64,000 bases of DNA from Lachnospiraceae bacterium (GCA_902363555.1 CABJAM010000011.1:1-64000), one strand, 5' to 3'. Positions 51,283 through 59,690 are shown, counted from the stretch's first letter. Numbers and translations are program-made. Notes: generated from the sequence alone by a model not told the origin.

Positions 51283-51390
51283 AACGGCTGCTGTACGGCC
51301 GGACAGCTTGCTGCCTTGGATAATCGGCGGCGCTGCAAGGGCGTGACTGGCTGCTGTATGGCTGGATAGCAGCAGTGTTTACTGCATCGC
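51283..51390 (+). repeat. Two related hairpin blocks after rng
   Basis: GGCTGCTGTACGGCCGGACAGC near 51286 and GGCTGCTGTATGGCTGGATAGC near 51349 are imperfect copies, each folding back on itself (GCTGT with ACAGC, CTGCTGTAT with ATAGCAGCAG). No T-run follows, so they are not clear terminators. Confidence 0.5.
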
Positions 51391-51425
51391 ATACAGATAA
51401 AATTACAGAAGGTTGGAGTGTATAA

Positions 51426-51932
51426 ATGAGTAAGGAACAATATGTGAAGGTTTTGGATTTCTTCCGCAAGCCCGGCTGGAGATCCTTTGTGATGTTTTTT
51501 ATGTGCCGCTTTACAACGGCGCTGGTTGCCAATGTGTATATTATTTTATGTGTCCTGGCCCTGCTGGCCAATCCGGTGCTCCTGATCCGCTATGTGGGCG
51601 TACCGCTGGTCGTCTTTGTGGTGGTCACTATCGTCCGCAGTATTATAAACCGTGAACGGCCCTACGAAAAGCTTGGCTTTTCACCCATCAATTATATGAA
51701 TAAGCTCAAGCATGGCAAGAGCTTTCCAAGCCGTCACAGCGCCAGCGCGGCGGTCATTGCTGTGGCCTGTATGTCGCTTGTGCCGTGGCTTGGATGGATC
51801 ATGGTCGTATTGGCCATAATCGTAGCGGCTTCACGGGTGCTTTCCGGTATGCATTACATTTCAGATGTTGTGGTGGGTCTGGCCTTTGGTGCAATTGTTG
51901 GAATTATTGGGTTTTATCTGCCTATTTTCTGA
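51426..51932 (+). CDS. PAP2-family membrane phosphatase
   Basis: The 168-residue integral membrane protein has about four membrane helices and the type 2 phosphatidic acid phosphatase signature. Visible motifs are RERPYEKLGF (motif 1-like NRERPYEK), KSFPSRHSASAA (motif 2) and SRVLSGMHYISDVVVG (motif 3), with the catalytic histidines present. Likely substrates are lipid phosphates such as undecaprenyl diphosphate or phosphatidate; which one cannot be told. GTTGGAG lies upstream of the ATG. Confidence 0.85.
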   Translation: MSKEQYVKVLDFFRKPGWRSFVMFFMCRFTTALVANVYIILCVLALLANPVLLIRYVGVPLVVFVVVTIVRSIINRERPYEKLGFSPINYMNKLKHGKSFPSRHSASAAVIAVACMSLVPWLGWIMVVLAIIVAASRVLSGMHYISDVVVGLAFGAIVGIIGFYLPIF

Positions 51933-52072
51933 AAATTACACTTTAATTTTTCAGGGGAGCATGGTATAATAAGCATATAAATAAAAAGCGGCGGCAGATC
52001 AGATCCGGAGACGCCGGTTGGCATACATACCGTCTGACGGCGCTGCGTATCATATAAAAAGGGGGTTTTCTT

Positions 52073-52705
52073 ATGAGTAGAAATATTGTCATCACCATCG
52101 GCAGAGAATTCGGCAGTGGGGGCCGTGAAATTGGCCAGAAGGTAGCCAAAGCGCTGGGCATCGGTTTTTATGATAAGAATTTAATTGATATTGCCGCACA
52201 AAAGAGCGGTATCAATTCCGATCTGCTCTATCAGGCGGATGAAAAAGCATCGAATCCATTTTTCAGTGCCTATCTGCCTACCGGTACCGATTATGGTACG
52301 GTGAACGACCGGCTGTTTTGGACCCAGTCCTCCATTATTAAGGATCTGGCTTCCAAGGAAAGCTGCGTTATCGTTGGACGCTGCGCGGACTATGTGCTTG
52401 AGGAATTTGATAACTGCCTGCATATTTATATTTATGCACCGCTGTCCAAACGTATCGAACGGGTGAAGGACCGCTATCTGATCGAAACGGACGCCGCAGC
52501 CCGCAAGGAGATCCAGCGTACTGATAAGCTCCGCCGTTCCTACTATCAGTACTATACCGACCATAAGTGGGGCACCGTAGAGGGCAAGACGATGGCCATC
52601 GACAGCAGCTTCCTCGGGGTTGACGGAACCGTGGATTATATCCTCGACCTTGTTAAGAGAAAATGGCCGGATTTTGAGATCAAGCCGGCAGAAGATGCCA
52701 AGTAG
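52073..52705 (+). CDS. Cytidylate kinase-like family protein
   Basis: The 210-residue P-loop protein starts with ITIGREFGSGGREIGQKVA, the signature of the PF13189 cytidylate-kinase-like family, and has VIVGRCADYVL in the middle. The family resembles CMP kinase but its substrate is not established. AAGGGGG lies about ten bases before the ATG. A terminator follows and separates it from the L21 leader. Confidence 0.82.
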   Translation: MSRNIVITIGREFGSGGREIGQKVAKALGIGFYDKNLIDIAAQKSGINSDLLYQADEKASNPFFSAYLPTGTDYGTVNDRLFWTQSSIIKDLASKESCVIVGRCADYVLEEFDNCLHIYIYAPLSKRIERVKDRYLIETDAAARKEIQRTDKLRRSYYQYYTDHKWGTVEGKTMAIDSSFLGVDGTVDYILDLVKRKWPDFEIKPAEDAK

Positions 52706-52765
52706 GTTGTTTACAGCGAAGCGGTAAAACCGGCCGGACACCGGATGCTTTGCCCGGTCATAGAC

Positions 52766-52804
52766 GCAGCCGTCAGGGAGACCTTTCTCTGGCGGCTGCT
52801 TTTT
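52766..52804 (+). terminator. Terminator before the L21 operon
   Basis: GCAGCCGTCAGGGAG pairs with CTCTGGCGGCTGC, followed by five Ts. Confidence 0.8.
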
Positions 52805-52824
52805 GAAAAAATTTATTCCAGCTA

Positions 52825-52853
52825 TTGACATTCGACCTTTTAAGTGCTAATAT
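52825..52853 (+). promoter_or_regulatory. Promoter of the L21-Prp-L27 operon
   Basis: A perfect TTGACA at 52825-52830, a 17-base spacer and TAATAT at 52848-52853. Confidence 0.72.
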
Positions 52854-52859
52854 ACATTA

Positions 52860-52987
52860 GTGTGCCGCATAGTGAGGTTCTAAGCGTGATTTCAGGCTGA
52901 AAAAGTAACCGTTTTCTTTTGAAATACGGTGTACAAGCCTGTGATTTCTCACCGTAACTAGCGAGTAATGATAATAGGAGGTGCCAT
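52860..52987 (+). ncRNA. L21 leader (ribosomal protein autoregulatory RNA), probable
   Basis: The 128-base leader between promoter and rplU contains AGGTTCTAAGCGTGATTTC, then CGGTGTACAAGCCTGTGATTT, CTCACCGTAAC and a final ATAATAGGAGGTGCC. Placement and the CGGTG/CACCG pairing agree with the Firmicutes L21 leader thought to bind L21 and adjust expression. The assignment is by memory of the family and location. Confidence 0.6.
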
Positions 52988-53296
52988 ATGTACGCAATTA
53001 TTGCAACAGGTGGTAAACAGTACAAAGTAGCCGAAGGCGATATCATTAATGTAGAAAAGCTGGGCAAGGACGCCGGCGAATCCGTAGTTTTTGATCAGGT
53101 TCTTGTTGTAAGTGGTGACGATGTTAAGGTCGGAAACCCTACTGTTGAAGGTGCCAGCGTAGCTGCCACAGTTGTAGGCGATATCAAGGGTAAGAAAGTT
53201 ATCGTTTACAAATATAAGAGAAAAACTGGTTATCACAAGAAAAACGGTCACAGACAGGCTTATACAAAAGTTAAGATTGAAAAGATCAACGCTTAA
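52988..53296 (+). CDS. rplU: 50S ribosomal protein L21
   Basis: The 102-residue protein begins MYAIIATGGKQYKVAEGD and ends with the basic KYKRKTGYHKKNGHRQ segment that binds 23S rRNA. AGGAGG precedes the ATG. It is the first gene of the L21-Prp-L27 operon. Confidence 0.97.
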   Translation: MYAIIATGGKQYKVAEGDIINVEKLGKDAGESVVFDQVLVVSGDDVKVGNPTVEGASVAATVVGDIKGKKVIVYKYKRKTGYHKKNGHRQAYTKVKIEKINA

Positions 53297-53316
53297 TTTT
53301 AAGGCTGCGGCTGATT

Positions 53317-53637
53317 ATGATTAAGATAACTGTTTATCGAAATGGTAAAGGCTATACCGGTTTTAAGTCCGTGGGGCATGCCGGGTTTGCGGATGCAGGT
53401 TTTGATATTGTATGTGCTGCGGTCTCGGTACTGACAGTAAACACGATCAACTCCATAGAAACGTTCACATCCGACACGTTTCATGTGAAACAAAAAGACG
53501 GATACATCGAATGCCGTTTTAATGACGAACTTTCGGACAAATCGGTACTGCTGATGGATTCCATGATTCTTGGCTTACAAGATATCGAAAAAAGTTATGG
53601 GAATGCATATATTCGACTTATATTCAAGGAGGTGTAG
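53317..53637 (+). CDS. prp: Ribosomal-processing cysteine protease Prp
   Basis: It removes the N-terminal extension of L27, as shown for Staphylococcus homologues. The 106-residue protein has the catalytic histidine and cysteine in GHAGFADAGFDIVCAAVS (about 22-39). It sits between rplU and rpmA, the canonical position in Firmicutes, and L27 here carries the matching extension. The ribosome binding site is weak, so translation may be coupled to rplU. Confidence 0.93.
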   Translation: MIKITVYRNGKGYTGFKSVGHAGFADAGFDIVCAAVSVLTVNTINSIETFTSDTFHVKQKDGYIECRFNDELSDKSVLLMDSMILGLQDIEKSYGNAYIRLIFKEV

Positions 53638-53640
53638 ACG

Positions 53641-53931
53641 ATGTTAAAAATGAACCTTCAGATTTTCGCTCATAAAAAAGGTGTTGGTTCCACAAAGAAC
53701 GGCAGAGATTCCGAGTCCAAGAGACTTGGCGCCAAGAGAGCAGACGGACAGTTTGTAAAGGCTGGCAATATCCTGTACAGACAGCGCGGAACAAAGATTC
53801 ATCCTGGCGTTAACGTAGGACGCGGCGGTGATGATACATTATTCGCACTGGTTGACGGCGTGGTAAGATTTGAAAGAAAAGGCAGAGACAAGAAGCAGGT
53901 TTCTATCTACCCAGTAGCTGTGAACGAATAA
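53641..53931 (+). CDS. rpmA: 50S ribosomal protein L27 with cleavable N-terminus
   Basis: The 96-residue protein begins MLKMNLQIFAHKKGVGSTKNG. Mature L27 should start at AHKKG; the extension ending in LQIF matches the Prp cleavage signal known in Firmicutes. The mature N-terminus reaches the peptidyl-transferase centre, so cleavage is needed for function. GGAGGTG precedes the ATG, three bases after prp. A terminator follows. Confidence 0.96.
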   Translation: MLKMNLQIFAHKKGVGSTKNGRDSESKRLGAKRADGQFVKAGNILYRQRGTKIHPGVNVGRGGDDTLFALVDGVVRFERKGRDKKQVSIYPVAVNE

Positions 53932-53938
53932 TAACGAG

Positions 53939-53977
53939 CGACTTCAGATTTTTCATAAAAATTTGAAGTCGTTTTTT
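53939..53977 (+). terminator. Terminator of the L21-L27 operon
   Basis: CGACTTCAGATTTTT pairs with AAAAATTTGAAGTCG, followed by six Ts. Confidence 0.87.
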
Positions 53978-54040
53978 AAATTCCGGAAGTTTTTTTCTGG
54001 ATTTTTTGATATACTAAAAGATATGAAAGAGGTGAAAACG

Positions 54041-55315
54041 ATGTTTGTCGATAAAGCGAATATATTTATCCGATCCGGCAAGGGTGGTGACGGGCATGTA
54101 AGTTTCCGCCGGGAGCTGTTTGTACCGGCAGGAGGTCCGGACGGCGGTGACGGCGGTAAAGGCGGCGATGTGATCTTTGTTGTGGAACGGGGCTTAAATA
54201 CTCTGATGGATTTCCGGCATGTGCGCAAATACTGTGCCCAGGATGGCGAGCCCGGCGGAAAGCGCCGCTGCCACGGCGGTGATGGTGAGGATATGATCAT
54301 CAAGGTTCCCGAGGGCACGGTCATCCGTGACACCGAAACCGGGCTGGTCATTGCCGATATGTCCGGCGGAAATGATAAAGAGGTTGTTTTAAAGGGCGGC
54401 CGGGGAAATATGAATTACGCGACACCTACCATGCAGGCGCCCAAATACGCCCAGCCGGGGCAAAAGGCCATGGAGCTTAATGTAACGCTGGAGCTTAAAG
54501 TGATCGCTGATGTGGGTCTTGTGGGCTTCCCCAATGTTGGTAAATCCACATTTTTATCCCGGGTGACCAACGCCAAGCCAAAGATCGCCAATTACCATTT
54601 TACAACACTAAATCCCAATCTGGGCGTTGTGGATCTGGATGGCGGAAAAGGCTTTGTTATTGCAGATATTCCGGGAATTATCGAGGGCGCTTCCGAGGGT
54701 GTGGGTCTGGGCCATGAATTTTTGCGCCATATCGAGCGCACGAAGGTTATCATCCATATCGTGGACGCCGCAGGTGTGGAAGGCCGTGATCCCATTGCCG
54801 ATATTTATGCTATAAATAAGGAACTGGAAGCTTATAATCCCAAGCTGATGGAGCGGCCTCAGGTTATTGCCGCCAATAAGATCGATGCGCTTTACGAGGG
54901 TGAGAATGACGACGCGATCACCTTGCTCCGCGAGGAGTTTGAGCCGGCGGGCATCCAGGTATTCCCCATATCCGCGGTCAGCGGCAAGGGCTTAAAGCCG
55001 CTGCTTTATCGGGTCCGGGAGCTGCTGGATGAGATCGATGAGGAGCCGACCGTCTTTGAACGGGAATATTTCCCTGAGAATATACGCTTTGAGGAGCCGT
55101 ATACCGTGGAAAAGGACGAGGATGGCGTATTTGTTGTGGAAGGCCCCAGAATCGAGCGTATGCTTGGATATACGAATCTGGAATCCGAGAAGGGCTTCGA
55201 TTTCTTCCAGAAATTTATGAAGGAAAACGGTATATTAGATGAGCTGGAAGCCCTGGGCATCCAGGAGGGCGATACCGTGCGCATGTATAATCTTCAATTT
55301 GACTACTATAAATAA
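54041..55315 (+). CDS. obgE: GTPase Obg (CgtA)
   Basis: This GTPase is involved in 50S ribosome assembly and stress control. The 424-residue protein has the glycine-rich Obg fold (FIRSGKGGDGHVSF, GGPDGGDGGKGGD), the G domain with P-loop GFPNVGKSTF and DIPGIIEGA, and a C-terminal OCT domain of about 75 residues (AYTVEK region to the end). The ATG at 54041 has GAGGTG upstream; the frame before it lies in the terminator. It follows L27, as usual. Confidence 0.96.
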   Translation: MFVDKANIFIRSGKGGDGHVSFRRELFVPAGGPDGGDGGKGGDVIFVVERGLNTLMDFRHVRKYCAQDGEPGGKRRCHGGDGEDMIIKVPEGTVIRDTETGLVIADMSGGNDKEVVLKGGRGNMNYATPTMQAPKYAQPGQKAMELNVTLELKVIADVGLVGFPNVGKSTFLSRVTNAKPKIANYHFTTLNPNLGVVDLDGGKGFVIADIPGIIEGASEGVGLGHEFLRHIERTKVIIHIVDAAGVEGRDPIADIYAINKELEAYNPKLMERPQVIAANKIDALYEGENDDAITLLREEFEPAGIQVFPISAVSGKGLKPLLYRVRELLDEIDEEPTVFEREYFPENIRFEEPYTVEKDEDGVFVVEGPRIERMLGYTNLESEKGFDFFQKFMKENGILDELEALGIQEGDTVRMYNLQFDYYK

Positions 55316-55374
55316 TTTTTTTCGCTGCGGCCGGAAACAAAATTAATCCTGCCGGAGCCGACAGGGAGGAACAT

Positions 55375-55677
55375 ATGATTAAAACAAGTAAGCAGCGCGC
55401 TTATTTAAAGAGCCTGGCCATGAACATGACGCCCATTTTCCAGGTAGGAAAGGCGTCTCTGACACCGGAGATCACCAAGGCTGTAGACGAAGCGCTGGCG
55501 GCCAGAGAGCTGATCAAGATTTCCGTATTACAAAACTGCGACGATGATCCGAAGGAAATCGCTTCTTATCTGTCCGAGCGCACCCATTCCGATGTGGTCC
55601 AGGTGATCGGCAAAAAGATCGTCCTTTACCGCGAAGGTAAGGACAACAAAAAGAAGATCATTTTACCTGAAAAATAA
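55375..55677 (+). CDS. yhbY: Ribosome assembly RNA-binding protein YhbY
   Basis: This 100-residue CRS1-YhbY domain protein binds pre-50S particles. It shows QRAYLKSLAMNMTPIFQVGK (family signature with the GxxG-like VGKASLTPE) and ARELIKISVLQNC. GGGAGGAAC precedes the ATG. It sits 60 bases after obgE, ahead of nadD, in the common clostridial order. Confidence 0.93.
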   Translation: MIKTSKQRAYLKSLAMNMTPIFQVGKASLTPEITKAVDEALAARELIKISVLQNCDDDPKEIASYLSERTHSDVVQVIGKKIVLYREGKDNKKKIILPEK

Positions 55678-55718
55678 TTATGGACAATGATGTGCGAATC
55701 TACGGGAGTTGAGTAGCA

Positions 55719-56351
55719 ATGGAACAACGACGCAAGCGTGTGGGTATTATGGGCGGAACCTTTAACCCGGTCCATATCGGACATCTGCTCATTGCTGAAC
55801 AGAGCTATCACGAATATGGTCTGGACTATGTGGTGTTTATGCCGGCTGGGCGTCCGCCGCACAAGCAGCACGAGAATATACTGGCCAACCGGGAGCGGCT
55901 GAACATGCTCCTTCTGGCGACCCGGGATATTCCTTATTTCCGTGTGTCCGACTACGAGCTGAATAAGCGTGGGCTTTCATATACGTATGAAACGCTGGCT
56001 CATTTTACCTATAAAAATAAAGACACGGATTACTACTTTATCATGGGTGCGGATTCGGTCAATGACATGGAGACGTGGCGTCATCCGGAGATTATATTTC
56101 AACTGGTCCATGTGCTGGCTGCTGTGCGGGGCGATACGGATATCGCCCGGCTTAAACGGCAGGCTAAGTACCTGAAGGAGCAGTATCAAGCCAGAATATC
56201 CCTCCTTGGAGCTCCGGAGATGGATATTTCCTCCCGCGAGCTGCGGGAGCGTATTGCCGCCGGGGCTTCCATCCGTTTTATGGTGCCGGAAATGGTGCGC
56301 AGCTACATCGACTTTCATCATCTCTATACAAAAGGAGAATGTGCGCAATGA
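55719..56351 (+). CDS. nadD: Nicotinate-nucleotide adenylyltransferase
   Basis: It makes deamido-NAD from nicotinate mononucleotide and ATP. The 210-residue protein has the nucleotidyltransferase motif GGTFNPVHIGHLLIAE and the late ISSRELRERIAAG segment matching ISSTxIR. GGGAGTTGAG lies upstream of the ATG. Its stop overlaps the yqeK start (ATGA), so translation is coupled. Confidence 0.95.
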   Translation: MEQRRKRVGIMGGTFNPVHIGHLLIAEQSYHEYGLDYVVFMPAGRPPHKQHENILANRERLNMLLLATRDIPYFRVSDYELNKRGLSYTYETLAHFTYKNKDTDYYFIMGADSVNDMETWRHPEIIFQLVHVLAAVRGDTDIARLKRQAKYLKEQYQARISLLGAPEMDISSRELRERIAAGASIRFMVPEMVRSYIDFHHLYTKGECAQ

Positions 56352-56923
56352 CCTATGATATATTGGCTTTGCAGGAAATGCTTAAAGCGAAGCAAAATGG
56401 CAGGCGCTTTACCCACACGCTGGGTGTCCAGTATACAAGCGCCTGTCTGGCTATGAAATATGGCGCCGATATCCAAAAGGCGGAGGTGGCCGGCCTGCTC
56501 CATGACTGCGCCAAGCACAAAAAGCCTGAAAAGCTGCTGAAATACTGCCAGGACAGGCAGCTTGAGATTACGCCGGCCCAGCAGCGGCAGCCCTTTTTAC
56601 TCCATGGCCTTGTGGGCGCTTATGTGGCCCGGGAAAAATACGGCGTGGAGGACGAAGAAATATTAAACGCCATAAAATGGCATACGACTGGCCGGCCGGC
56701 TATGAGCCTGCTTGAGAAGATCGTATTTACAGCCGACTATATTGAACCCGGCCGTAATCAGGCGCCCAATCTTAATGAGCTGCGGCGCATCAGCTTTGAG
56801 AATTTGGATCAGGCGGTCTGTCTTATTTCAAAACAGACATTGGATTATCTTGAAAAAACGCCGGTGGACATCGATGAGATCACCCGGCTCACCTATGAAT
56901 ATTATAAGGAGACTTTTAATTAG
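56348..56923 (+). CDS. yqeK: HD-domain diadenosine tetraphosphatase YqeK
   Basis: A symmetric Ap4A hydrolase splitting Ap4A to two ADP. The 191-residue protein has HTLGVQYTSACLAMKY and the HD motif AGLLHDCAKHKKPEK, plus NAIKWHTTGRPAMS. The ATG at 56348 overlaps the nadD stop; AAAGGAG lies ten bases upstream. An ATG at 56339 would be too close to it. Followed directly by rsfS. Confidence 0.92.
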   Translation: MTYDILALQEMLKAKQNGRRFTHTLGVQYTSACLAMKYGADIQKAEVAGLLHDCAKHKKPEKLLKYCQDRQLEITPAQQRQPFLLHGLVGAYVAREKYGVEDEEILNAIKWHTTGRPAMSLLEKIVFTADYIEPGRNQAPNLNELRRISFENLDQAVCLISKQTLDYLEKTPVDIDEITRLTYEYYKETFN

Positions 56924-57277
56924 ATGAATAACGCAAAAGAAATGACCAAACTGGCCATTAAGGCCCTGGAAGATAAAAAGGCCAATGATATACGGATCAT
57001 CGATATCCAGAACATTTCCGTTATCGCCGATTACTTTATCATCACCAGCGGAAGCAACAAAAATCAGGTTCAGGCCATGGTGGATAACGTATCCGAGACG
57101 CTTGGACGGGCCGGCTATGAGCCGCGCCAGGTAGAGGGCTACGCTACAGCCAGTTGGATCTTGATGGATTACAATGATATTATCGTTCATATCTTTTCTG
57201 AGGAGGACCGTTTATTTTATGATCTGGAGAGGATCTGGAGAGACGGAAAGCAGATCGATATCAGCGCGTTTGAATAA
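56924..57277 (+). CDS. rsfS: Ribosomal silencing factor RsfS
   Basis: The 117-residue protein binds L14 and blocks subunit joining when nutrients are scarce. Signatures are DIRIIDIQNISVIADYFIITSGSN and WILMDYNDIIVHIFSEEDR. The ATG follows the yqeK stop immediately. It ends the obgE-yhbY-nadD-yqeK-rsfS run. Confidence 0.94.
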   Translation: MNNAKEMTKLAIKALEDKKANDIRIIDIQNISVIADYFIITSGSNKNQVQAMVDNVSETLGRAGYEPRQVEGYATASWILMDYNDIIVHIFSEEDRLFYDLERIWRDGKQIDISAFE

Positions 57278-57305
57278 TTGCCGGCAATATGTATGTGCCT
57301 GACAT

Positions 57306-57356
57306 AAAAATCCCCGGTAAATCTTTGGTAACTAACCAAGATTTACCGGGGATTTT
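57306..57356. terminator. Bidirectional terminator between rsfS and the PFK gene
   Basis: AAAATCCCCGGTAAATCTT pairs with AAGATTTACCGGGGATTTT, a near-perfect long hairpin flanked by A and T runs. The dispersed repeat begins right after it. Confidence 0.85.
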
Positions 57357-57510
57357 GCGCGAAGTAACGAGCCACAAAGGGGAGCTTGCTCACCTTTATG
57401 GCGACTGCCGCGACCTGGCGTCAGCCGGGGTGCGCGAAACAACGAGCCGCATAGGGAGCTTGCTCACCTTTGCGGTAACTGCCGCGACCTGGCGTCAGCC
57501 GGGGGGCGCA
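57357..57510 (+). repeat. Dispersed repeat, two tandem copies
   Basis: Two units (57357 and about 57433) start GCGCGAAGTAACGAGCC and GCGCGAAACAACGAGCC. Each has the first hairpin (CCACAAAGG...CCTTTATGG in the first; CCGCATAGGG...CCTTTGCGG in the second) and GAGCTTGCTC, then GACCTGGCGTCAGCCGG, whose hairpin (CCTGGC/GCCGGG) replaces the longer one seen at 3652. Both lie between convergent genes. Confidence 0.75.
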
Positions 57511-57516
57511 GGCTGC

Positions 57517-58746
57517 TTAAACTTCCCTGCGGTAGGCAAACACCGGAATGCCGTTTTTTTCCGGCAGACGGACGCCGCCCTGAATCAGCGGGAGGACATA
57601 CTGAACAAATTCTTCAGAAACATCGGTGCCGTCATTTATGATCCACTCAAGAGGCACCTTTTTTTCTTTATTGCAGACCTGATCCACATCCACGAGCTCA
57701 CATTCCATGGAATAGGGCTTGCTGCCTGTGCGTTTAAATGCGGTCATCTTCCCGGTTTCTCCACGGAGGGCGGCTTCAACGGAGTAGCTGCCGGCTTCTA
57801 TGGCTTCGCCCAGGTCGGTGGCCGACTGGCGGATGGAGGAGCAGCGCTGGCTTACGTTAAGCTCCACAGAACGGACCTTGATGCCCAGCCGTATGCGAAT
57901 AAGGTTTTCCAGGTATTTACCACAGCCGGCGAGCATTTTGTGGCCGAAATTGTCGGTGCCGGCGGCGCCCTCATACTCGCAGATGAAACGCCCCTGGGCG
58001 TCGTGGATACCTTCGGATACGCAGACGACGATATTTGTCCGGGCTTCCAGAGCCTCGCGGATATTTCTGATAAAGGCTTCGGTGTCGAAGGCCACCTCGG
58101 GCAGATAAATAAATACCGGATTGTCATTTTTAAACTTTCTGGCCAGGGCGGCGGCACCCGTCAGCCAGCCGGCATGGCGTCCCATGATCTCCACGATCGT
58201 CACGGAATTGGTATCATAAATGGCTGCGTCGATGCCGATTTCCCGTACGCTTGTAGCTACAAAGCGGGCGGCGCTGCCAAAGCCGGGAGTGTGATCGGTA
58301 CAGACCAGATCATTATCGATGGTTTTTGGAATGCCCATGATCCGGATATCACTGTTGTGGGCTCTGGCACAGCGGGAGAGCTTACTCACTGTATCCATGG
58401 AATCATTGCCGCCGATATAAAAGATATAGCCAATATCCAGCTTGTGAAATTTTTCAAACAGACGGGCGTATACAGGATCGCCAAGGTCTGACGGCAGTTT
58501 AAAACGGCAGGAGCCTAAATAAGCTCCGGGCGTGGTCTTTAAAGCATCAAATTCCTCGTCGGATATATCCGTCTCCATATCCATGTAACGGTCCTTTAAA
58601 AAGCCCTCGATACCGTTGATCATTCCATACACATGCCCGATTTCTTCACCCTTATGGTTAAGCGCCTGGCGGACAACACCATACAGACTCCCATTGATAA
58701 CCGCGGTCGGACCGCCGGACTGTCCGATAAGAATATTCTTTTTCAT
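57517..58746 (-). CDS. pfp: Phosphofructokinase, PPi-dependent type
   Basis: The 409-residue enzyme phosphorylates fructose-6-phosphate. Two residues mark the phosphate donor. The loop reads GGNDSMDT with aspartate (D115) where ATP enzymes have glycine, and PKTIDND has lysine (K141) where ATP enzymes have glycine. Both changes are typical of pyrophosphate-dependent enzymes, so PPi use and reversibility are expected. The ATG at 58746 has GAGGAGA upstream; five extra codons upstream are in frame. It is separate from the glycolytic cluster at 10.8-15.7 kb. No pyrophosphatase gene is nearby. Confidence 0.88.
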   Translation of the reverse strand: MKKNILIGQSGGPTAVINGSLYGVVRQALNHKGEEIGHVYGMINGIEGFLKDRYMDMETDISDEEFDALKTTPGAYLGSCRFKLPSDLGDPVYARLFEKFHKLDIGYIFYIGGNDSMDTVSKLSRCARAHNSDIRIMGIPKTIDNDLVCTDHTPGFGSAARFVATSVREIGIDAAIYDTNSVTIVEIMGRHAGWLTGAAALARKFKNDNPVFIYLPEVAFDTEAFIRNIREALEARTNIVVCVSEGIHDAQGRFICEYEGAAGTDNFGHKMLAGCGKYLENLIRIRLGIKVRSVELNVSQRCSSIRQSATDLGEAIEAGSYSVEAALRGETGKMTAFKRTGSKPYSMECELVDVDQVCNKEKKVPLEWIINDGTDVSEEFVQYVLPLIQGGVRLPEKNGIPVFAYRREV

Positions 58747-58925
58747 GTAAAATCTCCTCATTTGCTGTCAAATTTTAGTTATAGACTTACAGAAATTAAT
58801 TTTAATCATAGTCGTGCAGAATCAATAATATCGTAACTTGGCCAAAATGGGAAGAGATTTGAATTAATTTAGGAAGTAAATTAAATGATCATCATGTATT
58901 GGCACGTCTGAACGGTTCTGTGACA

Positions 58926-58960
58926 TTAAAACAGACCTGTACATTTAATGTACAGGCCTG
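58926..58960 (-). terminator. Terminator of lexA
   Basis: CCTGTACATT pairs with AATGTACAGG at 58936-58956, and on the minus strand is followed by CTGTTTTAAT. It can also form on the + strand. Confidence 0.7.
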
Positions 58961-59030
58961 GAGATTATGTTTTCGTACAAGATATGGGTATAGATGCAAT
59001 TTATGATGCCATGAGAAGGTGCGCACCGTT

Positions 59031-59648
59031 TTACATGCTCATCCGCATAAGGCCGATCACCTTTCCGATCACTTCCACAGAGCTGACGATGATCGGATTC
59101 ATCGTATCGTTTTCCGGCTGGAGACGATAGTAGCCGTTCTCCTTAAAGAAGCGCTTTACCGTGGCTGAATCGTCCAGCAGGGCGACGACGATATCGCCGT
59201 TTTCTGCGGTAGGCTGGCGCTGTACGATGACCTGGTCCCCGTCATAAATGCCTGCGTTGATCATACTTTCACCGCGGACCTTCAGCATAAACACTTCCGC
59301 GTTGGGCATCAGCTCCACCGGGATAGGAAAGTAGTCCACGATGTTCTCCACGGCCAGGATTGGTTCACCGGCTGTAATGGTGCCCACAATAGGTACATTA
59401 ACCACCTCGCGGCGGGTCAGGGCAAAGTCGTCATCTACGATTTCAATGGCCCGTGGTTTGGTCGGGTCGCGGCGGATATAGCCGTTCTTCTCCAGTGTTT
59501 CAAGATGGGAATGTACGGAGGATGTGGACCTTAAGTGTACCGCCTCACAGATTTCCCGTACTGCGGGAGGATATCCCTTTGCAAGTATCTGTTTTTTTAT
59601 ATATTCAAGTATTTCAAGCTGTTTTGGGCTGATTCTTCCTTTATCCAT
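59031..59648 (-). CDS. lexA: SOS repressor LexA
   Basis: It represses DNA-damage genes and cleaves itself when RecA is activated. The 205-residue protein has a winged helix (VREICEAVHLRSTSSVHSHL), the cleavage site A93-G94 in TITAGEPI, catalytic S128 in VRGESMINAG and K165 in SATVKRFF. The ATG at 59648 follows GGAGGAGAT; the frame extends much further upstream across the promoter and is rejected. It is divergent from yneA with SOS-box-like sites between them. Confidence 0.96.
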   Translation of the reverse strand: MDKGRISPKQLEILEYIKKQILAKGYPPAVREICEAVHLRSTSSVHSHLETLEKNGYIRRDPTKPRAIEIVDDDFALTRREVVNVPIVGTITAGEPILAVENIVDYFPIPVELMPNAEVFMLKVRGESMINAGIYDGDQVIVQRQPTAENGDIVVALLDDSATVKRFFKENGYYRLQPENDTMNPIIVSSVEVIGKVIGLMRMSM

Positions 59649-59690
59649 ATGATCTCCTCCTAAAGCGTATTCACATTCAATTCTGTTTCT

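Noticed and set aside
57289..58491. 400-residue + strand frame opposite the phosphofructokinase gene
   Set aside because: It starts within the terminator and repeat and runs antisense to a conserved enzyme. It has no ribosome site or domain.
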